Assembly (NCBI GenBank): GCA_050084985.1 | Contig: JBITNC010000001.1 | Span: forward strand, 158,596,001-158,660,000 | Source of the DNA: Nageia nagi | Lineage: Eukaryota; Pinophyta | DNA length: 64,000 nt | Direction: 5' to 3' | In this document: positions 22,491 through 33,449 of the stretch, piece by piece | Numbering within the stretch: the stretch's first letter is position 1 | Layout: every line of letters begins with the position of its first letter | The notes under the pieces: model-generated | Told to the model about the DNA's origin: nothing | Seen by the model: the letters and a program-made list of their open reading frames with translations, nothing else | Databases searched by the model: none | Made by a program: the position numbers and the translations under genes

Positions 22491-23647
22491 GAGCATTTAA
22501 AATCAAAGCAACTAAATATTATTTGATAGGGGATATCTTGCATCGATGAAATTTCAATGGTATTCTACTCAGATGTCTTAAATGTAATGATATTAACAAG
22601 GCTATATCCTCTGCTCATGATGGAACATGTGGAGGACATTTTAACGGTGTTGCGATTGTAAAATGATTAATACGGATGGGGTATTATTAGCCTACTATGG
22701 AAAAGGATTGTTGTGAATATGTTAAAAAGTGTTTTAAATGTCAACAATATGCTCATTTATTTTCACAACCGTCTCAAGAATTACACCCTACACAATCACT
22801 TTGGACATTCTCTAAATGGACTTTAGACTTAATAGGGCAAATTACGCCTACGTCTTCTGGTGGACACAAGTTCATCATTACAGCAACTGAATATTTTACT
22901 AAATGGGTAGAGGCTATTCCCATGACTTCCACCACTGGTGCATGAATTACTGAATTTATAGAAAACTATATTATATGTAGATTTGGCGTACCAAATCAAT
23001 TAATTATGGATAATGGAAAGAATTTTAAAAATAAGGATGTAAAAAATATGTGTGACAAGTATAACATTAAACAAAGTTTTTCCACTCCATATTATCCACA
23101 AGGCAATGGATAGGTAGAGGCTACTAATAAAACTATTCAAAACATCTTAGCAAAAATAGTAAATGATTCTCATAGAGATTGGCATATGCAAATATCAAAA
23201 GCTTTGTGGGCTTATTGTACCAATGTACACACCCCCATTGGGGCAACACCATTCTCTTTAGTATATGGAATAGAAGCCATCCTACCCATAGAACTTGAGA
23301 TACCATCTCTTAGAGTAAATCTAAGTGAGCAAAATTCCGATGAAGGAGCAAGACAGACTCATCTAGATCAGTTATTACTTTTAGATGAAAAATGCATTAA
23401 TGCTTTAGAACATATGCGTATTTATCAGAAGAGGATAAAATGAGCTTTTGATAAAAGGGCTTTAATTTGTGAGTTCAAAATAGGTGATTTAGTTTTAAAA
23501 GAAAATCGACAAAATTCACGAATAGAATGACAACTTAGAGATAAGTTTGCTTCGAATTGGTTAGGACCATATATCATCAAGAAAAAATTCGGTAGAGGAA
23601 CTTATCATTTATCAAACTTAGAAGGAAATGAGGAGCGTGAACTATAA
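22491..23647 (+). pseudogene. Gypsy-1 integrase
   Basis: HHCC zinc domain: AHDGTCGGHF (about 22,614) and CFKCQQY (about 22,730). Catalytic residues: Asp in KWTLDLIG (about 22,820-22,840), Asp in IMDNGKNF (about 23,005-23,030) and Glu in the segment after PQGNG (23,100-23,125), just behind a TAG at 23,111. A GPY-like C-terminal motif NWLGPYIIKKKFGRGTYHL lies near 23,560-23,610. There are at least eight stops and no frameshift seen. Integrase would join the cDNA to host DNA; the 5-bp duplication CATAG is its footprint. Confidence 0.9.
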
Positions 23648-23679
23648 ATATCATGCATATTCGACCCTTCCATACATAA

Positions 23680-23733
23680 AATAATAATAATAATAATAAT
23701 AATAGTAATAATAATAATAATAATAAATATAAT
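23680..23733. repeat. (AAT)n microsatellite
   Basis: About 17 trinucleotide units of ATA/AAT, broken by one AGT, directly behind the integrase end. Confidence 0.9.
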
Positions 23734-23828
23734 AAGTGTACATTAGTTTTCTTTCATTTTATTTTATTGTTAAAACAATAAATAAAAGTATTAATATTTG
23801 TCAAGTGTTAATGATTAAAATAAAAAGG

Positions 23829-24848
23829 ATGAACCTGGCAAAGGAATCTACTGAAGGTAGCTTCGTGCAACCACGAGTATGATTTCCACCGCCCAGATAC
23901 CCAGGTGATTTCGCATTAACATACTTAAAACATAAATTTGATTTGAATCTCTTAAACTATTTACGATTGACTATTGATGAGCAATATGAAAGAACATATC
24001 AAATGTTTTGTGGTAGGAATAATGGTTGGGAAGTCACTTTTTGTGGATATGAAGCCTACGTTAATTTAGGCCCACAAATCTATTTCACCCATATGGAACG
24101 AATATCATAAGAAATAATGGCTTTTTATCTATAATGGCCTTACAGAATGTCGAGAATCAACATAAGGTGTCAATTAACAGAACCTTCACTCCTTTTAGCT
24201 AGCATGAAATACATTGAACAATTAACTAAAAACTTAGAATGGATGGATGAGATTTTACCTTATTTATCGCATAAAAAGGTGATTTATGACTTTACAAATG
24301 CTTTTGTGGCTTTCCCTCCTAGAACATCGCAACAATACTATAGGCAAATTCATAGATTCTCTCGCATGCAAATGCGACATGTAATTCAGAAATGAAAGTT
24401 GGAAGAAAGGCAAGCTTGTCGAATTGCTAAACTTACAACAATAAATCAAATAAGAGTTAGAAATGAGATCATCGAAAAATTATCAAAAGAACATAGAGTA
24501 CAGAATAATGGAAATTATCTTCCTGGATTTGACAATAGGTATGACAAAGATCTTGCTATGAAAGTTATTCGTAACGTTCTTACCTCTTTGTATTCAAACA
24601 TCTTTTCCATGCCTATTGAAATTCAACAAAAATTGGCCTTGACATTCTATGACACACGAGAATCTTATGGTTGGGACGTCAAAATAAATGGATCTCAAGT
24701 TATTGTTTGTATCGATGCATTTGAACTATGGTGTTCTCCTAATTCAGAATATGATTTAATGATATATTTCTATCTCCTATGGCCTACAAAAAAGCCTAAG
24801 ATGATAGTTGATTGTACTCACAATCTAACTTTAAAATATCGAGAATGA
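23829..24848 (+). pseudogene. Gypsy-1 ORF3 of unknown function after integrase
   Basis: One continuous frame of about 339 codons from ATG 23,829 to TGA 24,846, a frame other than gag-pol's, interrupted by four stops (TGA near 23,880, TAA near 24,108, TAA near 24,132, TGA 24,393), three explicable by single C-to-T or G-to-A changes. Pieces include YPGDFALTYLKHKFDLN, NNGWEVTFCGYEAYVNLG, YIEQLTKNLEWMDEILPYL, YYRQIHRFSRMQMRHVIQ and WCSPNSEYDLMIYFYLLWP. It is rich in aromatic and charged residues with predicted-looking helices; no signal peptide or clear membrane span was seen. I do not recognise the family. The retained single frame suggests it was coding until recently. No counterpart is present in Gypsy-2. 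Confidence 0.65.
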
Positions 24849-26840
24849 ATCATCTTAATCACACAGACTGTGACATCCAAACACTTAGATTATTGTATTC
24901 TAGAAATCTATCATAATCAAGTGGTATTGGATTTTAGTTTTTTGTTTAGTTTTACACATTATTCAATCAATATTGATGCAGTTCAAACTCAATTTGAACG
25001 CATCATGAATAGATTCCCTAGAAAAAATTATAAAATCCTAAAAAATTAAAAAATTATAAAACCCTAAAAAATTGAAAACTATAAAACACATAAAAATTAT
25101 AAAATTATAAAATCTACCTAGATGGAAACATCTAGAGGTCACTTGGCAATTGGGTGCCCTACCCGCATATGATGTGAATATATGTTGCATGTAATCATAA
25201 AAGTGATTATCTAGTAAATGTGTAAGGTATAAAAAGGTCATTTTAGAATAATTTCCTTGTTATCACTAGATTCACTTTGTCTTTTCTTTCATAAAAAAAA
25301 TGATATACCATAGATGATAGAAAAACATAAAGTTTATGCTTGAAAGAAAATCCATAAACTCCAAACACTTACAACATTAAGAAATTCTAAGAGAATTTGA
25401 ATGAAATCATTCTAAGAGACATTGAGAGTGAAAGTTATATGTCTATTCTATTATTCGCTCCATCCTGAACCCAAGAATCATTTGATAGTAAAAAAAAAAA
25501 AAAAAGAGAGAGAAGAAGAAGAAGAGATGAAAAAAAGAAGAAGAAAGAATTGCTATTAATGATTCTTGGGTGATTACAATATCCTCTACCAGGGCTATGG
25601 ATTCCTGAATGGTAGTAGAGCAAGGTTGTAGCAGGATTGAGGGGTTAATCCTCATTGGGGCTATGGACACCTGTATGGCAATGAGGCATACCTTACGAGT
25701 GGCGATATGTCCATTTTGGTTAGCGACCTTCTTTCCTATGGACCTCTATACGTTTCATATGGATAGACTAGCTTATTAATGTCTCTAAGATATTTCATCC
25801 CAAATGATCTAAGAAGGGAAATGAATCTCACTGCACACACCGGAGTTTATAGATTCTCTTATCAACATATAACAATATTGTTTGATATCATCTTAGGTTA
25901 TTATTTCTTGAAATAAAGAAAGATAAGGTAGATGTTATAATAACTTGGTCGTTAATCTAAAATCACCTAATATTTTGTCATAATTTGTGTTTTGTTTATG
26001 TTTAGAACCATTTGTATCATTTTGTTAAACCCATCCCTTTTGAGAATATTATCCATTACCTTTGAACATTATTAAAATTACTTTTCTTTGGAAAGGATAG
26101 GAATGATTCTTTATTGTTCCCCTGACCAAGATAAAGTTAATGTTCATATGCACCCATAAGTCACTAGTGTGTCATGTTAAGCCATTTTCACTATTATCCA
26201 TTACCTTTGAACATTATTAAAATTGATTTTCTTTGGAAAGGATAAGAATGATTCTTTATTGTTCCCCTGACCAAGATAAAGTTAATGTTCATATGCATTC
26301 ATAAGTCACTTGTTTGTCATGTCATTATGTTTATTGTAAAATTGCCAAGGGTGGAAAATGATGCATCTGATTCCATGAAAATATAATAAAAATATGTCCT
26401 CAAATAACTTAACTTATTAAAATTATGAATTAAATTCATTGTGCATTCATATTTATTAAATTACGTTTGAGATTGTTAACATCATCAAATTAATTTGCTG
26501 ATATTTTATCATCATCTAGAAAATTATAAAAAGATAGCCTCAAAAGTATACATCATACAGTCCCTAATTACATCTACCATTAACATCCATTTATCATCAA
26601 AAAAGTAAAAAATAATTATGATCTACATAACATCGCATCATGCCTATTTCATTCATTCATTTGAATAGAATAAGAGCTCATGCATCAAGAATCATACAAG
26701 TACCATAAATCAAGGATCAATCCATCTATATATACATCATAATAGTCCATCAAAGAGTCATCATAACATCATGAATCATACAATAAAATACAAGGGTCCC
26801 ATCACCTCATAAGCATATAAAATAACATCACAAGAAAGGG
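24849..26840. other. Gypsy-1 noncoding spacer between ORF3 and antisense gene
   Basis: No supported gene. It holds AT-rich DNA with repeated AAAATTATAAAA words (25,025-25,115), a purine tract of A, GAGA and GAAGAAG units (25,489-25,550), two imperfect copies of a GGGCTATGGA-CCTG-ATGG unit (25,593 and 25,658) and the 145-bp tandem duplication. The two convergent transcription units of the element meet here. Confidence 0.6.
26047..26336. repeat. 145-bp tandem duplication in Gypsy-1 spacer
   Basis: Copies begin at 26,047 and 26,192 with TATTATCCATTACCTTTG and share ATTCTTTATTGTTCCCCTGA. The copies differ at a few positions and the second weakens after about 130 bp. Confidence 0.85.
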
Positions 26841-26845
26841 TGTCT

Positions 26846-28875
26846 TCAAGGACTACCCCAACCACTGCCTTGTCTGCTAGGACTACTCGATCACCTCTAC
26901 CGTCTATTGGACTCTTTGGTACCCTAACCTAGAGGAGTAGTGCCTACAGATCCTGTAGGACTACCTGAATGCTGAGATCTATGCAACTCAGATGAACCAA
27001 CTACCCTTAAGGGAGATGCCCAAGGTGTACCACTCCTACTAGATAGACCTCGTGATCTCTGAGTCCTTCTTGGTGATCCAACCATACCTCGTACATTGCT
27101 ACCTATCTGATAGGCTGAGATGTCTATAGGTATATAATTATCTGGAGGTATAGGATACTAAGCCACCAAAGCAAAAGTTAGAATACCTATCAGCCATGAC
27201 TGTACTATACTATTGTAAAAATCTTGTTGCTAATAAATACCATGATGAACAATTGAAGGAACACCTCCGAAAGTAGAGGTTTCTCCCAACTGATGAGCCT
27301 GAGCTCCCTGTAAAGAGGAATGAGCCTCATACCTCTCATGTATATACCTATCTTACTCAGCCCTGTATCTGTACATACATGAGTGGGCTTGTGCTAACTG
27401 GTGTCTCAACTCATAAATGTCTCCTAACAAAGTATCAATGTTAGGAACCTATGTAGTAGGAGCCTCCTCAACTCCATGCGCAACCTCTGGGGTAGCTCTC
27501 CCCTCACTAACACCTATAGCCTCCTCCTTAGGAGATAACTCCTTAGGAGAATCCACCATGACCTCCTCTCCTGCAGCCTCTACTCCTGTAGGCTCTGCGC
27601 CTACCTCTCCCTCTCCTGCTACTGCACCCAACTCTGCATCAACCTTGACATGTTGATGAATGCATCGACCATCCAATCCACCCTCTAAGCCATCATCTTC
27701 CTCCTCCCACTAGACCCTAAATGCCTCAGACACTCCTACATCATCCTTTTTGATATCATCCTCTAATGGTCCCTCCTCCTGAGTAGGATTGGGTTCTGCA
27801 TAGACTAGTGGCTATACACCCTTTGCTAAAATGGTGCCCTCACGTTGATACGGTACTGCTAGGGAAGGCACATCTTGAACCAAACCAAACTGATAATGCA
27901 CCCACTCAAAATGAAAGTACTCTAGAAAATCTACCTGATGACCACTCAAAACACATGGCTATCGGATGCAAGTAAGCTCAGCTACGAGCTCTCTCCATAT
28001 AGGATATGAGCGGTAGGGTCTGAATCTCACTTGATCAGGAATCAAGTGACTAAGCATGTGGTAGTAATAGCCCACATCTCAATGGACTCCATCTAAAGGG
28101 TGAATATAATAATCCTCACACCATCTAACTATACCTGCCACATAATCCAAGTGGCTACCAAACCTCGACATCGATAATCCTGAAGGATGAGCCATAGCTA
28201 TATGTTCATAGGCCCATGCCTACAAAGTGATAGTAACTGATAAAGAGGCCCTATGCCCCTGTGAATAAAAGAATATCTCCCTATAAATCTAAGCTAATAA
28301 TGTGGGTGCCCAAGCATACACTATACCATGTCGTATCATATCTGCAATAATAGGCAATAATGACCATGAAAACCTCTTATTGCTAGTATCGGGGAGAGCA
28401 TAGCACTATACCAAACCCATCAAATATGAAAAATGGATCATCCTCTACTGATCCTCCAGCCAATACTGATAATATCTGATGCCACCTGAAATAATCTTAA
28501 AAATAATAGTGTCAACCTGAGCGGCTCTGTATAGATAAGAGATGGCGGGTAAAGCTCCTATCCTATCCACCATAGGCAAAATTCTCTGTCCATGTATAGG
28601 GAGTCTATATAATCTATGAATATCCTCTACTGTAATGATCATCTCCCTAGTCAAAATATGAAAAGTACAGGTCACTGCATCCCACCTATCTAATAATGTA
28701 GCCAATAACAGATACTCCCAATGAATGCGGCCCATGTGCAGACCCACTCCAAAACCAATGGACCTGAAAAAGGCATGATCAGTTGGACTTAGAAAAGCTC
28801 TACCCTCCTACAAAATCGAGGGATATTTGCCTCGAGGCTCAAAGACATCTCAAACATGTATGATGTTAAAAAGTT
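26846..28875 (-). pseudogene. Gypsy-1 antisense plant mobile domain (PMD) gene
   Basis: Opposite strand to gag-pol, convergent with it. One frame runs from about 28,870 down to about 26,845, broken only by stops. PMD (aminotransferase-like plant mobile domain) features: PTDHAFFRSIGFGVGLHMG, LLDRWDAVTCTFHI, EMIITVEDIHRLYRLPIHG (28,590-28,650), SLLPIIADMIRHGIVYAWAP (about 28,300-28,360) and AWAYEHIAMAHP (about 28,200). An acidic Glu/Val/Ala-rich linker (27,676-27,449) and an Arg/Ser/Gly-rich tail follow. The order matches the Gypsy-2 antisense gene. PMD proteins of plants (MAIN/MAIL family) act in the nucleus in genome stability and transposon silencing. The first exon is not defined; the phased array at 28,943-29,014 lies just upstream. 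Extra antisense ORFs before the 3' LTR are known in the Tat lineage. Confidence 0.82.
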
Positions 28876-28942
28876 TAGCTTACCATAAAAAAAAATGGCA
28901 TTTCATACTGAAATGTCGATGTTTGTAAACTATAACACTCGA

Positions 28943-29014
28943 TCGTTGGCATTCGCATTCTGAACACTGATGACTGAAACTAAATGCTAGTGATTGGAAG
29001 TAAAATGCCGCATT
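28943..29014. promoter_or_regulatory. Phased decamer array upstream of antisense PMD gene
   Basis: Decamers begin at 28,943 (TCGTTGGCAT, inverted), 28,964 (ACACTGATGA), 28,984 (ATGCTAGTGA) and 29,005 (ATGCCGCATT): spacing 21, 20 and 21 bp. It is the same motif as in the LTR and leader and lies 70-140 bp before the recognisable start of the antisense gene. Promoter function is inference. Confidence 0.55.
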
Positions 29015-29468
29015 TGTGAATAGCCATGAGAACATTAAAATTTTCTCAAGGTTAGCCTTAAATTGGTCAAGAAAATCAAAAATGATAAAATGAGATGTAT
29101 CATCATTACAGGAGATCATCTTAAAACCCCATTGTCAGGACAAAAGACAACACCATCAAAACCCATATACTAAAGGGGACTTATACGGTACATGTGTGCT
29201 TAGACATGCAGAATGACATAATAGAAATGTCATCTAGCTAACACAAAAGCTTAACACATACCAAAAATAGTCACTTCTGAGGTATATTAAAATTTGTTTT
29301 CTAAACTACATCAAATGTAAGATGAAAACACATTTTATCACAATTTGATTTATCTAAGAAATTGAATCAAAACTAATATCATAAAAAGGCAACAATAAAT
29401 AGTCAAGCGACAAAGCTTCCCACTCTATATTTTTGAAATCATCAACTGTGCTTTCAGTTGATAATTTC

Positions 29469-29482
29469 AAAAAGGGGCAAAA
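29469..29482 (+). other. Gypsy-1 polypurine tract
   Basis: AAAAAGGGGCAAAA stands directly before the 3' LTR start TGTAGACACC, the expected place for plus-strand priming. Confidence 0.88.
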
Positions 29483-30319
29483 TGTAGACACCTAAAAATG
29501 TCCCTCTTTAACTTAGTAAACATTGAAATAATCATAACTATTTATACAAGCCTCAAACAAGCTTAAAAACTCCATTATTGGATAGCTCTCATCAAACACA
29601 TGCTAAATGAGTGGTCATATAACCCCTTTTTGATAAAATTTGACTATTAGGCAGTCATTTTTAATATTGTTAACTAGTCATCGGCTTTCACCTTGAATCA
29701 TTGACATTTTGATCCAGTCATCGGCATTCGCATTACAAATGCCAGTGATTCTGTAACAGCCGAATGAAAAACCAAAAGGAAACTAAAACGATTCATTCTT
29801 TCAAGATGATGTGGCTAGAAGAGGGTCAGTTACGACCTACAGTGGCTTTTCATTTCCCCTTACCCGCATTGGAACGTCTCACCTAAAAATCTATAAATAC
29901 AAGCTAATAGATCAATCAAAGGAACCCAACTGAACCCAAGTTTGAAGTAGGGTAATGCTGCCAAAATCTTGTGAGCTCATACCTTTTTATTATTTTATGC
30001 TAGTTTCAATTTATTACATTATCATACATAGATGCTTTGATGTTATTGTCTCTTGCATGTGTGTAGGATTTATAGGTTGTTCACATCAAGGAGAGAGGCA
30101 AGCAAATCCAAAAACAATGAAGATATAACATTCTTATTTTGGCAATGGCATTTGTAAAAAGTCCCTTCTAAGGGCATATTGTAGTTTGAACTGAATATCA
30201 ATAGCAATTTGTAATAACAATAATGTATATCTATTTCATATTATTTGAGGTTCAGTGAAGATTGAAGAATAATTTTAGTGTATGTTATTCTACATTCCAG
30301 CTCCATTTTCACTACAACA
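29483..30319 (+). repeat. Gypsy-1 3' LTR
   Basis: 837 bp, the same length as the 5' LTR, with about 40 substitutions. Differences cluster in the decamer array, whose CpG-containing positions decay fastest. The TATA box (29,892-29,899) is conserved. Target duplication CATAG follows at 30,320-30,324. Confidence 0.95.
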
Positions 30320-30324
30320 CATAG

Positions 30325-30500
30325 AGCAAGTTGATTGAAGAGTAAACTCAACTACTTTAACTTCTTATAAGTATAAAAAATTAGGGGTACCATACAAGTT
30401 AGAGCAAGTATTAAATTCTTCACAAATTAAATATCTTATAATTGGGTCCATCAATCCTCTAACATTCTAAGAGAAAAATATCATAAAGATAGGCTTAGGT
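30325..30500 (-). pseudogene. LINE-A ORF2 start (endonuclease N-terminus)
   Basis: The minus strand reads IFFS, a stop (TAG in place of the usual Trp), NVRGLMDPIIRYLICEE, the start motif of plant L1 endonuclease (LSWNVRGLN). QEVKVVEFT-like sequence then runs to the Gypsy-1 target site. It continues at 13,009 beyond the inserted element. Confidence 0.75.
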
Positions 30501-31665
30501 GCATATTAACACTAGTAATTTCACACTTATGTAAGAAAGAAAAAGGAATTATGCATAGGTAAGTCCAATCGCAAGGTAGTACATCATTTTTTATCAAATT
30601 TTGCATGATTATCTTGAGTTGGAGGGTTCTAATGTTAGCTTAACCCATTGAAATATCCTTTATTAGCATATTCCAATCATTGAATAATATAGAAAACTAA
30701 AGGCAAATGGGAATCATCCTAAAATTCCTTATCATAATCACTAGAAGAGTGAACAAGATGTGTTAGGGTTGTAGCTTATAGTTATAGAGGAGGGGTCACT
30801 ATAACCATTATCGCATAAGACATGGATGACTAGCCCAAGTTAGGGATAATAGGGGAATTCTTGGTATTCTTCCTTTTTTTAAAGGGTACATCAACCCACC
30901 CTTCCTATTTTTCCTTAGGAGGAGTTACAAGGGTGGTCAGATAAAAGGCCTTTGAAGCCATGACTATAGCTTTGGCTTTGAACTTTCTACCATCAAGGGA
31001 AAATATTGAATACAATGAGAGGGAGATTAGCACTTGAAACATATCTTGGGGAGACTAACATACATCACCTGTTGATGGAATTGGGTAGCATCAACATGAA
31101 TTTCTATGTACTCTTTCAAATTATTGGTCATATCCACTCAGAGACATATATAGTGAGATGGTCTAGATAAAAAAATTTGGCAGGTTCATCACATACAAAG
31201 GACATATGCAAACTAACAAAATAGTGCATAAATGGTTAGAGGGATAATAGAAGGTATGATAATTCTACCCACATAGGAACTTCCAAAGATGCAACAACAT
31301 TGATAAAGAAATCATGAGTCCAAGTTTGGAATGAGAGCATATTTTGGTGAAAATATCTAGGTCCCCTTGCTTAACACCTTTTGCACATGTTTAAGAGAAG
31401 AAAAATGTAATTGAAAATATATTTGGATAGGTTTTGAACACATTCTAGTTAGATACCATATGGATGCTAATACTTGTCTACCAAGTCCTAAGAACATAAT
31501 TAGGCAAGATACATTTGAGAAAATACCAAATAAGGGTATAATTCTCCATTCATGAACATGTTTAATTAGACTCAAGTAATAGAACAACAAATTTTGGTTT
31601 AGATATACCTCTATGAACACCTTAGGGATGAATTTTCATGGCTTCTTACTCAAAGGGGGATCCAT
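30501..31665 (-). pseudogene. LINE-A ORF1 (nucleic-acid-binding protein)
   Basis: ATG 31,665 gives MDPPLSKKP, then an early stop and VFIEVYLNQNLLFYY. The longest open piece is 31,620-31,357. Further down, WVELSYLLLSL and FYLDHLTIYVSEWI resemble the DUF4283-type ORF1 of plant L1 elements. Frames are broken repeatedly. The assignment rests on position before ORF2 and weak motif similarity. Confidence 0.6.
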
Positions 31666-31880
31666 TTCTCTTGTTGTTAGCTTCAAATGAAACTATGTAA
31701 GGAGAGAAAATGCTAACCTTTATACTAACCTAAAAGGTGGAAATATGAAATGAGAGAAAACCCTAAATTCTCATGTAGGTCTTTGGCTCTTTAATGATCT
31801 AGAACATTCTCAACTTCTCTTTATGTAATACTTCTTTCCTTTCATTACCCAGTGAAGATGAATCTCATATGTATGCTATA

Positions 31881-32485
31881 GCCCTTATGTTACATAAAGT
31901 TTATGGCTTTTCTTAACCCACCAAAGATAGGAGAAATCATAAGGTTGATTGTCCATGTTTAATTCATTTTCCAATTTTTTTGCAACAATATCCATGTACT
32001 ATTTAGAAAAAAAGATGACCAACTTGAAGGTTGATAGATGTAATGAAGTGCTAGCATTCTAACCATTTCCATTTTGAGGATATCAAAAATCACCTTTTAT
32101 AGCATCTAAAACATTTTATTTCTAAACAGGGATATCTTCATAAAATTATAATGAAGAAGGGGATCATATACCATAGTAAATTATTTTTATATTTAGTTCA
32201 AATCCTATATTTCAACTATTTATTATCAAGTTAAAGATTATAAATTATAAATTAGAGAACATTTTAAGATTTTATCTTCAAAATTTCTTCAAGATTTAAT
32301 AGTAAATTTAGACAAATATGGTTTAAAAAATTTGGTGAATCTAGTTGAAATTGATTTAGAAATATTGTGTCTAATTTTGATTAAGTGTGGTTAGATTAGG
32401 CTCACCAAATTAAGTAATATGAAAAAATTAGCTAGATTTATGTTTAGATTCTACATGAATATGAGTATCTAGAATGATAAATTTT
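31881..32485. other. Intergenic DNA between LINE-A and SINE
   Basis: AT-rich; no ORF or element recognised. Confidence 0.5.
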
Positions 32486-32494
32486 ACATCAAAA

Positions 32495-32735
32495 TGGGAG
32501 CACATTAGAGGAGTTGGTGGGGAGGTGTAGTCAAAACTCTTTAATAGTGGGAAACCCAAGGTCAAATCTCACCACCTTTAACAAAGTGCTCATATCTAAA
32601 AAATCCTATTAGATGATGGTAACTATGGATAAGATCAAGATAATGCTTTGGGTGAATTTGATATAATGGATACCCCTTGCTCATGGTATTTTCTTGTCAA
32701 ATCCTTGCAAGGGATGATTTCTCAATAAAAAAATC
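32495..32735 (+). mobile_element. SINE (tRNA-derived type), about 241 bp
   Basis: The segment is bounded by a perfect 9-bp target duplication ACATCAAAA (32,486-32,494 and 32,736-32,744). A box A-like TAGAGGAGTTGGTGG (from 32,506) and a box B-like GGTCAAATCTC (32,560-32,570) are spaced like a pol III internal promoter. The 3' end is TCTCAATAAAAAAATC, a short A-rich tail. No coding potential. Confidence 0.72.
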
Positions 32736-33449
32736 ACATCAAAACTCTTAATAAATAAAAATTTAAGAGCTTCAAAATTTTTTAACTAAAAACATATTTT
32801 AAATTCAATTAAAAAGATTTTAAGATAAAAATAGCATGTACTTAGAATGAATCACACCCCTAGATGAGTGCACACTACCTATAATATTGAGTTAGGAAAT
32901 CAAGGTCAAACTGAAAAAAAATATTGCAAAATAGTTATCACACATGAAAGAGGCTAATCATTTTACTAATAAACATCAAGAAACATTGGGGGAAGAGCCC
33001 TTGGTAGGTATGTGAAAATACATCATGCACAACCATTTATGAGAGGGAATAGCTTGTAGGTCCCATCCATCATTGGCAAAAAAAAAAAGGATTATGATCC
33101 TTCTCATTAAGCTCACCCTATACAGTTGAAGGTTGGACAGAAGTCGGGAGTGAGACCATCCATGTTGGACATGATCCTGATTAATGTTTAGCATGCCCCA
33201 ACACACTACTAGAGCATATAACACAAATATATTCCATCCATCTAACTCATGAGAAGAACTAGCCCTAATTTCATGACATCACTTATGAACTAGAGAAGGT
33301 TGATACTGATGGTAATTTGTAGGCTATGATCAAACATATGATGGAGGGCACCAACATGATCAGGATCATGAGCATTACTATAATGAGAAACTAGGGTAAA
33401 ATAGACTAATAAAACACAAATAATTACCCCAATAATCCAACAAGATACA

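Larger units (their letters stand above)
13010..30319 (+). mobile_element. Gypsy-1: 17.3-kb Tat-type Ty3/Gypsy element with extra ORFs
   Basis: Both LTRs are 837 bp (TGTAGACACC...CAACA) with a perfect 5-bp target duplication CATAG (13,005-13,009 and 30,320-30,324). Joining the flanks restores the LINE-A endonuclease, so the element inserted into LINE-A. Order: LTR, PBS, 1.9-kb leader, gag with coiled coil, protease with G-patch-like motif, RT, RNase H, second (archaeal-type) RNase H, integrase, an unrecognised sense ORF, a 2-kb noncoding spacer, an antisense PMD gene, PPT, LTR. The dual RNase H, very large size and antisense extra ORF are Tat-lineage traits. LTRs differ at about 40 sites (roughly 4.8%), about 36 of them transitions. 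From 16.4 to 23.6 kb the frame stays constant with about two dozen stops and no frameshift seen. Confidence 0.95.
8235..31866 (-). mobile_element. LINE-A: L1-type non-LTR retrotransposon, split by nested insertions
   Basis: The 3' end is at the low coordinate: AATGAAAAGG preceded by a T-rich tract (A tail on the minus strand, 8235-8249). The 5' end is near 31,866. The flanks match as a 14-bp target duplication with one mismatch: ATATGTAGGCTATA (8221-8234) and ATATGTATGCTATA (31,867-31,880). In minus order come a 5' leader of about 200 bp, ORF1 from ATG 31,665, endonuclease, RT, zf-RVT and a C-terminal tail. Removing Gypsy-1 (13,010-30,324), the TRIM and one copy of the 205-bp duplication leaves about 5.8 kb, a normal full-length plant L1. 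All frames are heavily broken, so it is older than its insertions. Confidence 0.85.

Noticed and set aside
23829-24848. Idea that Gypsy-1 ORF3 is an envelope gene
   Set aside because: No signal peptide, no clear transmembrane segment and no surface/transmembrane layout; left as unknown.
27417-27656. Plus-strand Ser/Pro/Thr-rich ORF
   Set aside because: It is the shadow of the acidic linker of the antisense PMD gene; the minus frame fits the PMD reading frame.
32976-33224. 82-codon minus ORF
   Set aside because: Falls in the degraded 3' part of LINE-B; no recognisable motif, kept as part of the LINE.
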